Shown here: one piece after another, positions 1 through 6,982 of the stretch
How the letters are laid out: each line of letters starts with the position of its first letter
Position numbering within the stretch: position 1 is the first letter of the stretch
Assembly (NCBI RefSeq): GCF_000372525.1
Contig: NZ_AQUR01000104.1
Coordinates: 113,199 to 177,198, forward strand
Direction: 5' to 3'
Source: Cupriavidus neocaledonicus
Lineage (GTDB): Bacteria > Pseudomonadota > Gammaproteobacteria > Burkholderiales > Burkholderiaceae
DNA length: 64,000 nt
Program-made: the position numbers and the translations under genes
The notes under the pieces: generated by a model
Told to the model about the DNA's origin: nothing
The model's database searches: none
Seen by the model: the letters and a program-made list of their open reading frames with translations, nothing else

Positions 1-1
1 G

Positions 2-1015
2 GGCATCGTCACCGCCTACGCCACCTGGGCCATCTACAAGGACCGCGAGACCCCCACCAGGGTGTTGCCGATCGACCGCATCGGCCTGGCGCTGCTGGTG
101 ATCTGGGTCGGCTCGATGCAGCTGATGCTGGACAAGGGCAAGGAGCTGGACTGGTTCCACTCGACCGAGATCGTGGTGCTGACCCTGGTGGCGATCGTCG
201 GCTTCCTGTTCTTCCTCGCCTGGGAGACCTATGAAAAGCATCCCATTGTCGACATCAGCCTGTTCAGGGGCCGTAACTTCAGTTCCGGCGTGGTCGCGAT
301 CTCGGTGGCCTACGGGCTGTTCTTCGGCAACCTGGTGATCCTGCCGCTGTGGCTGCAGACCATCGTCGGCTATACCGCGACCGACGCGGGCATCGTGATG
401 GCGCCGGTCGGCATCTTCGCGATCCTGCTGTCGCCGGTGATCGGGCGCAACCTGCCGAAGATGGATGCGCGCTGGGTGGCCACCGCGGCCTTCATCACCT
501 TCGGCATCGTCAGCCTGATGCGCTCGGGCTTCACCACGCAGGTCGATACCTGGACCCTGATGGTACCGACGCTGATCCAGGGCGCGGCCATGGCGATGTT
601 CTTCATCCCGCTGACCTCGATCATCCTGTCGGGCCAGCCCCCGGAGAAGATTCCCGCCGCCTCGGGCCTGTCGAACTTCGTGCGGATTACCTTCGGCGGC
701 ATCGGCGCGTCGGTCTCGACCACCGTCTGGGAGAACCGCTCGGCGCTGCACCACGCGCAACTGGTCGAGCAGGTCAACCCGTACAACCCGGTCTACCACG
801 ACCAGCTCAACCACCTGATGCAGATGGGGATGAGCCAGGCACAGGCAGTCGGCGTGATCGAGCGCAATCTCACCCAGCAGGCAGCCATGCTCGGCGCCAA
901 CGACATCTTCTGGATCTCGGGCGTGCTGTTCTTCGTGCTGATCGGCTTCGTCTGGCTGACGCGGCCGGCCCGGGGCGGCGGTGGCGGCTCGGCGGACGCG
1001 ATGGCGGCGCACTGA
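2..1015 (+). CDS. DHA2-family MFS drug exporter, C-terminal part (gene enters from the left edge)
   Basis: The reading frame is open from the first bases of the window, so the gene starts outside it. About 337 residues are visible. They contain alternating hydrophobic segments typical of a 14-helix DHA2 (EmrB/QacA) proton-driven multidrug transporter. The cytoplasmic segment before the GTG at 62 (residues YKDRETP) and the phrase PIDRIGLALLVIWVGSMQLM resemble the central loop and the following helix of EmrB proteins. A GTG at 62 could be mistaken for a start but lies inside the protein. The last ~20 residues are a Gly/Ala tail. A strong terminator follows at once, so this is the last gene of its operon, usually EmrA-EmrB with or without an outer-membrane channel. 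The substrate cannot be read from the sequence. Confidence 0.85.
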   Translation, partial: GIVTAYATWAIYKDRETPTRVLPIDRIGLALLVIWVGSMQLMLDKGKELDWFHSTEIVVLTLVAIVGFLFFLAWETYEKHPIVDISLFRGRNFSSGVVAISVAYGLFFGNLVILPLWLQTIVGYTATDAGIVMAPVGIFAILLSPVIGRNLPKMDARWVATAAFITFGIVSLMRSGFTTQVDTWTLMVPTLIQGAAMAMFFIPLTSIILSGQPPEKIPAASGLSNFVRITFGGIGASVSTTVWENRSALHHAQLVEQVNPYNPVYHDQLNHLMQMGMSQAQAVGVIERNLTQQAAMLGANDIFWISGVLFFVLIGFVWLTRPARGGGGGSADAMAAH

Positions 1016-1040
1016 GCGCCCGGTTCAGCGATACATAGGA

Positions 1041-1069
1041 ATGGCCCCGGTTCGGGGCCATTTTTTTTT
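1041..1069 (+). terminator. Rho-independent terminator of the MFS gene
   Basis: A 9-bp perfect stem (ATGGCCCCG / CGGGGCCAT) with a 3-base loop is followed by an unbroken run of eight further T residues. It lies 25 bp after the stop codon and separates the exporter from the IclR unit downstream. Confidence 0.93.
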
Positions 1070-1141
1070 GCCCGCATCCGGCTAGTGAAATTTCCCCTTG
1101 TGTTCCGCCATCCATCGCCCTATGATTTGCCGACCGAATTA

Positions 1142-1168
1142 CGGAACCGTAGTTCCGAAAAACGGAAC
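1142..1168. promoter_or_regulatory. Putative IclR operator: three half-sites CGGAAC / GTTCCG / CGGAAC
   Basis: CGGAAC (1142-1147), GTTCCG (1152-1157) and CGGAAC (1163-1168) form two overlapping inverted repeats with 4-base and 5-base spacers. They lie 31-57 bp before the chosen start of the IclR gene. IclR-family regulators often bind palindromes or three repeated half-sites next to their own promoter, so this is probably the autoregulatory operator. The assignment is inferred from sequence and position only. Confidence 0.65.
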
Positions 1169-1198
1169 CAAGGCAACCAAACTGGGCGGAGAGGCGGA

Positions 1199-1987
1199 GT
1201 GAGCATTCTTGAAGGCGTGGAGGGCGTGCTGGACCTGTTCGGGCATGGCCGCCACGAGATCACGTTCAACGATGTGCTGGATGAGCTGGGGCTGGCCAAG
1301 AGCTCGGCATCGCGCCTGCTCGCGCAGATGGTGCGCTACCGGCTGCTGGAGCTGCAGCCGTCGACGCGCCGCTATCGCCCGGGCGCACTGGTGATCCGCG
1401 CGGCGCAGGCCGCCACGCAGGCGCACCCCTTTGATGACCAGTGCCGCGAGATACTCGCCGCGTTGTCGGATTCGACCGGCTTCACGGCCTACCTGTCGAT
1501 GCTCGACGGCACCGACACCGTGGTGCTGCAGCGCCTGAACGGCAGCAACCCGGTACAGGTGCTGTCGCCGCCGGGCGCGCGCCGGCCGGCCTTTACCACC
1601 GCCATGGGCCGCGTACTGCTGTCGCGCCTGCCCGAGGCCGAATTCAGCGCGCGCTACGGCGTCACCGGCGCCCGCAAGCTGCCCGACGCACCGGCCGGAT
1701 GTCCTGCCACCGTGGCCGAGTTGCGCGAGCGCGTGGCCACGGCCCGCGCCGAGCGCAGTGCCATCGCCGTCAACGAAGGCATGCCGGGCATCGGGGCCGT
1801 TGCCACCACGCTGGCGGACCCGCTCTCGGGCGACGTGCGTGGTCTGTGCCTGTCCTTCACCGCGATGCAGGTCAGCCAGGCCCAGGCACGCGCGCTGCGC
1901 GAGACGCTGGTGCAGGCGGTGGCGCCGCTCGGGCAGCGAATTGGCGATCCGCTCTGGCTCCATCCCGTCGACATCGCCGCCCAATAG
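1199..1987 (+). CDS. IclR-family transcriptional regulator
   Basis: 262 residues from a GTG start with a purine-rich GGAGAGG just upstream. Residues ~3-60 form the winged helix-turn-helix (GVLDLFGHGRHEITFNDVLDELGLAKSSASRLL...). Residues ~75-255 form the IclR effector domain, with the usual AFTTAMGRVLL and near-C-terminal LSFTA segments. An in-frame ATG at 1085 would add 38 residues rich in Arg/Asn, but it would put the triple CGGAAC operator inside the coding region, so the GTG is preferred. The peptidase gene starts 20 bp later on the same strand. The regulator is therefore probably co-transcribed with, and controls, the PepE-DUF1177-AroM-Bug genes. Its ligand is unknown. Confidence 0.85.
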   Translation: MSILEGVEGVLDLFGHGRHEITFNDVLDELGLAKSSASRLLAQMVRYRLLELQPSTRRYRPGALVIRAAQAATQAHPFDDQCREILAALSDSTGFTAYLSMLDGTDTVVLQRLNGSNPVQVLSPPGARRPAFTTAMGRVLLSRLPEAEFSARYGVTGARKLPDAPAGCPATVAELRERVATARAERSAIAVNEGMPGIGAVATTLADPLSGDVRGLCLSFTAMQVSQAQARALRETLVQAVAPLGQRIGDPLWLHPVDIAAQ

Positions 1988-2007
1988 TCATCCCGCAGCC
2001 AAGACCC

Positions 2008-2724
2008 ATGGAACTCCTGTTACTCAGCAACTCCTCCAGCGACGCGGGCTACCTCGTCCATGCCCACGCCGCGATCCGTGAACTGGCCGGCGGTCGCAAC
2101 CGTGCCTGCTTCCTGCCGTTCGCCGGCGTCACGCGCGACTGGGACAGCTACGAAGCGCTGGTGCGCGACGCACTCGCTCCGGCCGGCATCGCCGTGCACT
2201 CGCCGCACCGGCTGGACCATGCGGATGGCGTACGGGCGGTGGCAGCGGCCGAACTGATCGTCATCGGCGGCGGCAACACCTTCCGGCTGCTGCAGTGCCT
2301 GCGCGAGCGCGGCCTGCTGCCTGTGATTGCGCGCCAGGTGGCCGCGGGCGCGGCACGCTATATCGGCTGGAGCGCCGGCACCAATGTCGCCTGCCCGACC
2401 ATCCGCACCACCAACGACATGCCGGTCGCCGACCCTGGCGGCCTCGACGCGCTCGGGCTGGTGCCGTTCCAGATCAACCCGCACTACTTCAACCTGGTGG
2501 TGCCCGGCTTCCGCGGCGAAACGCGCGACCAGCGGCTGGCCGAGTTCACGGTGCTGCAGCCGCGGACGCCGGTGCTGGGCCTGCCCGAAGGCAACTGGGT
2601 GCGGGTCTCGGGCGATCGCATGGAGATGGGTGGTGCGCATGGCGCACGCTGGTTCCTTGGCCAGCAGATCGTCGACGTCGCGCCCGGCGCATTGTCCGTG
2701 CCGGCTCCCGCCGCCGGCCTCTGA
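2008..2724 (+). CDS. pepE: Dipeptidase E-like peptidase, S51 family
   Basis: 238 residues, close to the usual ~230 of PepE. Family S51 enzymes are cytoplasmic serine peptidases that cut Asp-X dipeptides or, in the related cyanophycinases, aspartate-arginine polymers. The nucleophile elbow GWSAGTN places the catalytic Ser at 122. His159 lies in FQINPHY and an acidic Asp137 in TTNDMP, matching the Ser-His-Asp/Glu layout of PepE. The IGGGN motif at 86-90 is the other family signature. The gene lies 20 bp after the IclR gene and 37 bp before the DUF1177 gene, so it is probably part of the same operon. The context suggests it releases Asp or a related acid from an imported aspartyl compound, which is inference. 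Confidence 0.87.
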   Translation: MELLLLSNSSSDAGYLVHAHAAIRELAGGRNRACFLPFAGVTRDWDSYEALVRDALAPAGIAVHSPHRLDHADGVRAVAAAELIVIGGGNTFRLLQCLRERGLLPVIARQVAAGAARYIGWSAGTNVACPTIRTTNDMPVADPGGLDALGLVPFQINPHYFNLVVPGFRGETRDQRLAEFTVLQPRTPVLGLPEGNWVRVSGDRMEMGGAHGARWFLGQQIVDVAPGALSVPAPAAGL

Positions 2725-2761
2725 CCCTCGCCATCCAGTCAAGCAAGGAACTTGAAGCAAG

Positions 2762-3685
2762 ATGTCCATCAAGCAGGTAATTGAATCGATCGAGCTGCTG
2801 TCCGCAGCCAGCGTCGACGGCGAGACCGTTGCCGCGTTGTTGCGCGCCCGCGGCATCCGCGACGTCACGGTGACGCGCGTGGAAGAGAACGGCCTCTACA
2901 CCGACTTTCTCGCCTGCACCCTGCCCGGCCGCAATCCCGACGCGCCCGCGCTGGGCGTGGTCGGCCGCCTTGGCGGCGTCGGCGCGCGCCCGGCCGTGAC
3001 CGGCCTGGTGTCGGATGCCGACGGCGCCATCGTCGCCGTCGCCACCGCGCTCAAGCTGGCCGACATGGCCGCCAGCGGCGATGTGCTGGCCGGCCCGGTG
3101 CGGATCCATACCCACATCTGCCCGCACGCCGCGACGCGGCCGCACCAGCCGGTGCCGATGATGAAATCGCCCTTCGCGATGCGCACGATGATGTCGCACG
3201 AGGTGCATCCCGGCATGGCGGCGATCCTTTCGGTCGACACCACGCGCGGCAACCGCTTCGTCAACCGCCGCGGCGTCGCGCTGACGCCGGTGGCGAAGCA
3301 AGGCTGGCTGTTGCGCCTGCCGGAGCGGATGCTGGACCTGATGGGCTGGGTCAGCGGCGAACTGCCGTCGGTGCTGCCGCTGACCACCCAGGACATCACC
3401 CCGTATGAGAATGGCCTGTGGCATGTCAATTCGATCATGCAGCCGGCCATCGTCACCGCGGCGCCGGTGGTGGGCGTGGCGCTGACCGCGCAGACCACCG
3501 TGCCGGGCTGCGCCACCGGCGTCACCAACGCCTTCGATATCGATGTGGCGACGCGCTTCTGCATCGAGGTCGCCAAGCAGTTCGGCCAGGGCCAGTGCGC
3601 CTTCTACGATGCCGAGGAATGGGCCGAGCTGCAGCGGCGCTACGGCTCGCTCGCGCACCTGCAGACCGTCGGGACCGAAGCATGA
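2762..3685 (+). CDS. DUF1177 family protein
   Basis: 307 residues, recognised as the DUF1177 family, for which I know no established function. There is no signal peptide or membrane segment, so it is probably cytoplasmic. A His-rich stretch (HTHICPHAATRPHQP, 116-130) and HEVHP (146-150) could bind metal. The segment LGVVGRLGGVG (64-74) followed by GLVSDADGAIVAVATALKLAD (81-101) is laid out like the HxD and D-D-G regions of M20/M28/M42 aminopeptidases, but the first His-x-Asp is absent. This likeness is weak and unproven. Its stop overlaps the AroM start by 4 bp (ATGA), so the two are translationally coupled and probably share a pathway. Confidence 0.8.
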   Translation: MSIKQVIESIELLSAASVDGETVAALLRARGIRDVTVTRVEENGLYTDFLACTLPGRNPDAPALGVVGRLGGVGARPAVTGLVSDADGAIVAVATALKLADMAASGDVLAGPVRIHTHICPHAATRPHQPVPMMKSPFAMRTMMSHEVHPGMAAILSVDTTRGNRFVNRRGVALTPVAKQGWLLRLPERMLDLMGWVSGELPSVLPLTTQDITPYENGLWHVNSIMQPAIVTAAPVVGVALTAQTTVPGCATGVTNAFDIDVATRFCIEVAKQFGQGQCAFYDAEEWAELQRRYGSLAHLQTVGTEA

Positions 3686-4389
3686 CCGCGGCCGCCCCCC
3701 GCCTGCCGCGCGTGGCCTTCGTCACCATCGGGCAGTCGCCGCGGACCGACGTGGTGCCGCAGATGATGGCCGACCTGGGCCTGCCGGCCGAAGTCGAAGA
3801 ATTCGGCATCCTGGACGCGCTGGGGTCCGACGAGATCGCCGCTCTGGCGCCCGCTGCGGGCGAGTACCGCTTCGCCAGCCGCCTGCGCGACGGCACGCAG
3901 GCGGTGATGGGCAAGCCGGCGGCCGAGGCCATGCTGGCGCGGCTGATGAACTCGCTCGACGACGGCGGCTTCGACGCGCTGGTGCCGCTGTGCACCGGCA
4001 CCGCGCTGCCGCCGATGCAGTCGCTGGTGCTGGAACCGCAGCAGGTGGTGGACCACCTGACGGTAGCGCTGGCGCAGGGCTGCAGGCGGCTCGGCATCGT
4101 GCTGCCGCTGGCGGCGCAAATGAGCGGCTTTCACCTGATCCAGCCGGTGCCCTGCGAGCTGCGCGTCACGCATGCATCCCCCTATACCGATAGCGCCGAG
4201 AGCGATACCGGCCGCTTTGCGCAGGCGGGCGCGGCGCTGCGCGGCTGCGACCTGGTGGTGATGCACTGCATGGGCTACACCGAAGCCATGCGCGCCATGG
4301 TGGCGCGCCATGCGGGGGCTCCGGTGCTGCTGTCGAACCGCATGGTGGCACGGCTGCTGGGACAGGTACTGGCTGGCGCGGCGGCTTGA
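3682..4389 (+). CDS. AroM family protein, possible cofactor-independent racemase fold
   Basis: 235 residues, close to E. coli AroM (~225), a protein without a firmly known function. Two cysteines stand in hydrophobic-strand contexts: Cys104 in LVPLCTGT and Cys196 in VVMHCMGYT. Their spacing and surroundings resemble the catalytic Cys pair of the Asp/Glu/hydantoin racemase superfamily (a strand ending in C-N/T-G/T-x and a later G/H-C-x-x-Y/M). This suggests, but does not prove, deprotonation chemistry at a carbon next to a carboxylate. The ATG overlaps the DUF1177 stop. No shikimate gene lies nearby, so the aro name says nothing about its role here. Confidence 0.78.
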   Translation: MTAAAPRLPRVAFVTIGQSPRTDVVPQMMADLGLPAEVEEFGILDALGSDEIAALAPAAGEYRFASRLRDGTQAVMGKPAAEAMLARLMNSLDDGGFDALVPLCTGTALPPMQSLVLEPQQVVDHLTVALAQGCRRLGIVLPLAAQMSGFHLIQPVPCELRVTHASPYTDSAESDTGRFAQAGAALRGCDLVVMHCMGYTEAMRAMVARHAGAPVLLSNRMVARLLGQVLAGAAA

Positions 4390-4483
4390 TGGCGCGCACA
4401 GGATTCGCGCACGCGGCGAACGCATTCAGGGTAAGGGCAAGCCCGCTGACAGATTGCCCATGACACTGCTGGAGCTGGAAGGC

Positions 4484-5476
4484 ATGGAAAAGGTAGGTAA
4501 GTGGAGGAAGCCGCTGGCAAGCGGCATGATGTGGATCGGCCTGGCCGCCGCGATGGTCCCCGCCGCGCAGGCGCAGGAATGGAAGCCGGCAAAGCCGGTG
4601 CGCCTGCTGGTGGGCTTTGCCCCGGGCGGCTCGGCCGACCTGCTGGCGCGGCTGGTGCAGGCGCCGCTGTCGGAAAGCCTGGGCGTGCCGGTGGTGGTGG
4701 AAAACGTGCCCGGCGCGGGTGGCAATATCGCCGCCGACAAGCTGGCCAAGGCGCCGGCCGACGGCTACACCATCGGCATGGGCGCTGCCGGCGCAATGGC
4801 GGTGACGCACGTGCTCAACCCCAAGGGCACGCCGTACAAGGCGGATGACTTCACCCCCATCGCCATGCTGGCGACGCAGCCCAATGTCGTGATCGTCAAC
4901 CCGGCGCTGCCGGTCAAGACCATGGCCGACTTCACCGCGTACGTGAAAAAGACGCCACAGGTTACCTATGGCACCGCGGGCGTCGGCACGTCCAACCACC
5001 TGATCGCCGAGACCATGCTGCATCGCCTCGGCATCGACATGGTCCACGCGCCGTACAAGGGCGCCACGCCGGTGATCACCGACCTGATGGGCGGCCATAT
5101 CGCCATGACGGTGGATAACATCACCACCGCGGCGGCGCTCGCCAGGAGCGGCAAGGTCAAGGCGCTGGCGGTCACCGGCAGCAAGCGCTCGCCGTTGCTG
5201 CCGGAGGTCCCGACGCTGGCCGAGAGCGGCCTGAAGGACTTCAACATGCCGACCTGGCAAGGCATCTTCGGGCCGAAGGACCTGCCGAAGGCGATCGTGG
5301 TCCGCTACAACCAGGCGCTGGTCAAGGCGCTGGCGAATCCGGAAGTCAGGAAGAAGATGGCCGAATTCGGCTCCGAGCCGGTGGGCGATACGCCCGAGCA
5401 CTTTGCCGGCTTCCTCGCGCAGGACCGCAAGATGTGGGCCGACGTGATCAAGGCGGCCAAGGTCACATTGGAATAA
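4484..5476 (+). CDS. Bug/TctC-type periplasmic solute-binding protein
   Basis: 330 residues from the ATG at 4484, which has GGAG nine bases upstream. A second ATG at 4460 would add eight residues. The N-terminus has a Lys/Arg region, a hydrophobic core and an AQA cleavage site, so export to the periplasm is expected. Mature residues start QEWKPAKPVRLLVGFAPGG, the family signature, followed by LLARLV and the AGGNIAADKLAKAPADGYT motif. Bug proteins bind carboxylates or amino acids for tripartite tricarboxylate transporters, and many are encoded without the TctA/TctB membrane partners, as here. It lies 94 bp after the AroM gene and is the natural capture component for whatever PepE, DUF1177 and AroM process. 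Confidence 0.92.
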   Translation: MEKVGKWRKPLASGMMWIGLAAAMVPAAQAQEWKPAKPVRLLVGFAPGGSADLLARLVQAPLSESLGVPVVVENVPGAGGNIAADKLAKAPADGYTIGMGAAGAMAVTHVLNPKGTPYKADDFTPIAMLATQPNVVIVNPALPVKTMADFTAYVKKTPQVTYGTAGVGTSNHLIAETMLHRLGIDMVHAPYKGATPVITDLMGGHIAMTVDNITTAAALARSGKVKALAVTGSKRSPLLPEVPTLAESGLKDFNMPTWQGIFGPKDLPKAIVVRYNQALVKALANPEVRKKMAEFGSEPVGDTPEHFAGFLAQDRKMWADVIKAAKVTLE

Positions 5477-5520
5477 GGGCTGTCCGGTCGGCGGGCGCGG
5501 CTACGTCGCCGCACGCCGCC

Positions 5521-6468
5521 TCACAGCTTGACCAGCCGCTCGGGCCGCAACGCGCCTTCGCGCATGCGTGCCACGCCCAGCAGCCGCGCCGGCTCGCCGG
5601 CATAGACCCGCGCCAGGCTTTGCTCGGCCAGCACGGTGCCGGCCGGCAGGTCGCGCTGGGCAATGCGCTGCCCTTGCAGGAAGCGCCCCGCCGCCGCCGC
5701 ATCCAGCTGCACCGGCACGCATTTCTGCAGCAGGGCATCGACCGGCGCCAGCATGGCCGGGCGCTGCGCATCGTCCTGTGCCTCGATCTGCGCCAGCGTC
5801 ACCGCGCCATCGAGCGTCAGGTCGCCCACGGCAATGCGGCGCAGCCCCGTCAGGTGCGCGCCGCAACCCAGCGCTTCACCGATATCCTCGGCCAGCGTGC
5901 GGATATAGGTGCCCTTGCTGCACGTCACCCGCATCTTGAACGATGGGGCTTCGGGCAAGGCGCAGTCCAGCAGTGCAATCGAACGGATCGTGACGCGCCG
6001 CGCCGCGCGCTCCACGGTCTGGCCGGCGCGCGCGTATTCGTACAGCGGACGGCCGTCCTTCTTCAGCGCCGAATGCATCGGCGGCACCTGCTCGATCTCG
6101 CCGACGAAGCCCCCCAGCACCCGCTCCACCGCGGCGCGGTCACAGGTGACCGGGCGCACGTCGAGCAGCTCGCCTTCGGCGTCGCCGGTGCTGGAGCGCG
6201 CGCCCAGGCGCACTTCGGCGTCATAGGTCTTGTCCGCCTCGAGCAGGTCCTGCGAGAACTTGGTGGCTTCGCCGAAACACAGCGGCAGCAGCCCGGTGGC
6301 GAGCGGATCGAGGGTGCCGGTATGGCCGGCCTTGGCCGCGCGCAACAGGCGCTTGGCACGCACCAGCGCGTCGTTGGACGACAGCCCCAGCGGCTTGTCG
6401 AGCAGCAGCACACCATGGACCTCGCGGCGCGGCAGTCGCGGCGGACGGTTGGCGTTGGAATCGGTCAT
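5521..6468 (-). CDS. truB: tRNA pseudouridine(55) synthase
   Basis: 315 residues from an ATG. A TTG ten codons upstream is possible but unneeded. TruB converts U55 of nearly all tRNAs to pseudouridine. The catalytic aspartate is Asp54 in GHTGTLDPLATGLLP, and KTYDAEVRLG and CSKGTYIRTLAEDIG are further family motifs. The last ~70 residues form the PUA-like C-terminal domain. It is the last gene of the rimP-nusA-infB-rbfA-truB series, the classical bacterial order, and converges on the Bug gene with only 44 bp between the stops. No clear terminator is visible there. Confidence 0.97.
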   Translation of the reverse strand: MTDSNANRPPRLPRREVHGVLLLDKPLGLSSNDALVRAKRLLRAAKAGHTGTLDPLATGLLPLCFGEATKFSQDLLEADKTYDAEVRLGARSSTGDAEGELLDVRPVTCDRAAVERVLGGFVGEIEQVPPMHSALKKDGRPLYEYARAGQTVERAARRVTIRSIALLDCALPEAPSFKMRVTCSKGTYIRTLAEDIGEALGCGAHLTGLRRIAVGDLTLDGAVTLAQIEAQDDAQRPAMLAPVDALLQKCVPVQLDAAAAGRFLQGQRIAQRDLPAGTVLAEQSLARVYAGEPARLLGVARMREGALRPERLVKL

Positions 6469-6550
6469 CGGGAACAAGCGAAAGGCGGCGAGGCGCAACG
6501 CGCGGCGACCGCGCCAGCAGAGCCCATGCCGGCCGGCATGGGCGCCGGCA

Positions 6551-6922
6551 TCAGTCTTCGTCTTTCGAACGCGTAGCGTTCGCTTCGTTGATCAGCCGGG
6601 ACATCTCGATCGCGTGTTCGACCGAGGTGTCGTGATGGAAATGCAGCGTCGGCACGGTATGGATGTGCAGGCGCTTGAACAGCAGCGAGTGCAGGTAGCC
6701 GGCCTTCTCGTTCAGGATGGCTTCGGCCTGGGCCGCTTCGGCACCCAGCACGGTGAAGTACACCTTGGCGTGCGCGTAGTCGGGCGTCAGCGTGACGGAC
6801 TGCAGCGTGACCAGGCCGAGGCGCGGGTCGCGCAGTTCGCGCTGGATCATCTCGGCCAGGTCCTTCTGGATCTGGTCAGAGATGCGGAGATTGCGGGAGG
6901 AGATATTGCCTTTCTTGGCCAT
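6551..6922 (-). CDS. rbfA: Ribosome-binding factor A
   Basis: 123 residues, the normal length. RbfA is a small KH-fold protein that binds the 30S subunit near helix 1 of 16S rRNA and is needed for its maturation and for growth in the cold. SDQIQKDLAEMIQRELRDPRLG near the N-terminus and the C-terminal LHFHHDTSVEHAIEMSRLI are the family signatures. It lies between infB and truB on the same strand, 82 bp before the truB start and 60 bp after the infB stop. A UUCG-loop hairpin separates it from infB. Confidence 0.97.
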   Translation of the reverse strand: MAKKGNISSRNLRISDQIQKDLAEMIQRELRDPRLGLVTLQSVTLTPDYAHAKVYFTVLGAEAAQAEAILNEKAGYLHSLLFKRLHIHTVPTLHFHHDTSVEHAIEMSRLINEANATRSKDED

Positions 6923-6946
6923 GCAATACAGTCTGGTCGAGATGAC

Positions 6947-6970
6947 AACGGCAGGCCGAAGCCTGCCGTT
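6947..6970 (-). other. Intercistronic hairpin between infB and rbfA
   Basis: A 10-bp perfect stem (AACGGCAGGC / GCCTGCCGTT) closes a TTCG loop when read on the minus strand. UUCG loops are unusually stable in RNA. There is no T-run, so it is more likely an mRNA-processing or 3'-stability element than a full terminator. Confidence 0.7.
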
Positions 6971-6982
6971 GCTTGCGACGCC

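Noticed and set aside
349..1077. Long open frames in other frames and on the minus strand across the MFS gene
   Set aside because: High GC content leaves long shadow frames; these are Arg/Ala/Gly-rich, have no family likeness and overlap a clear transporter.
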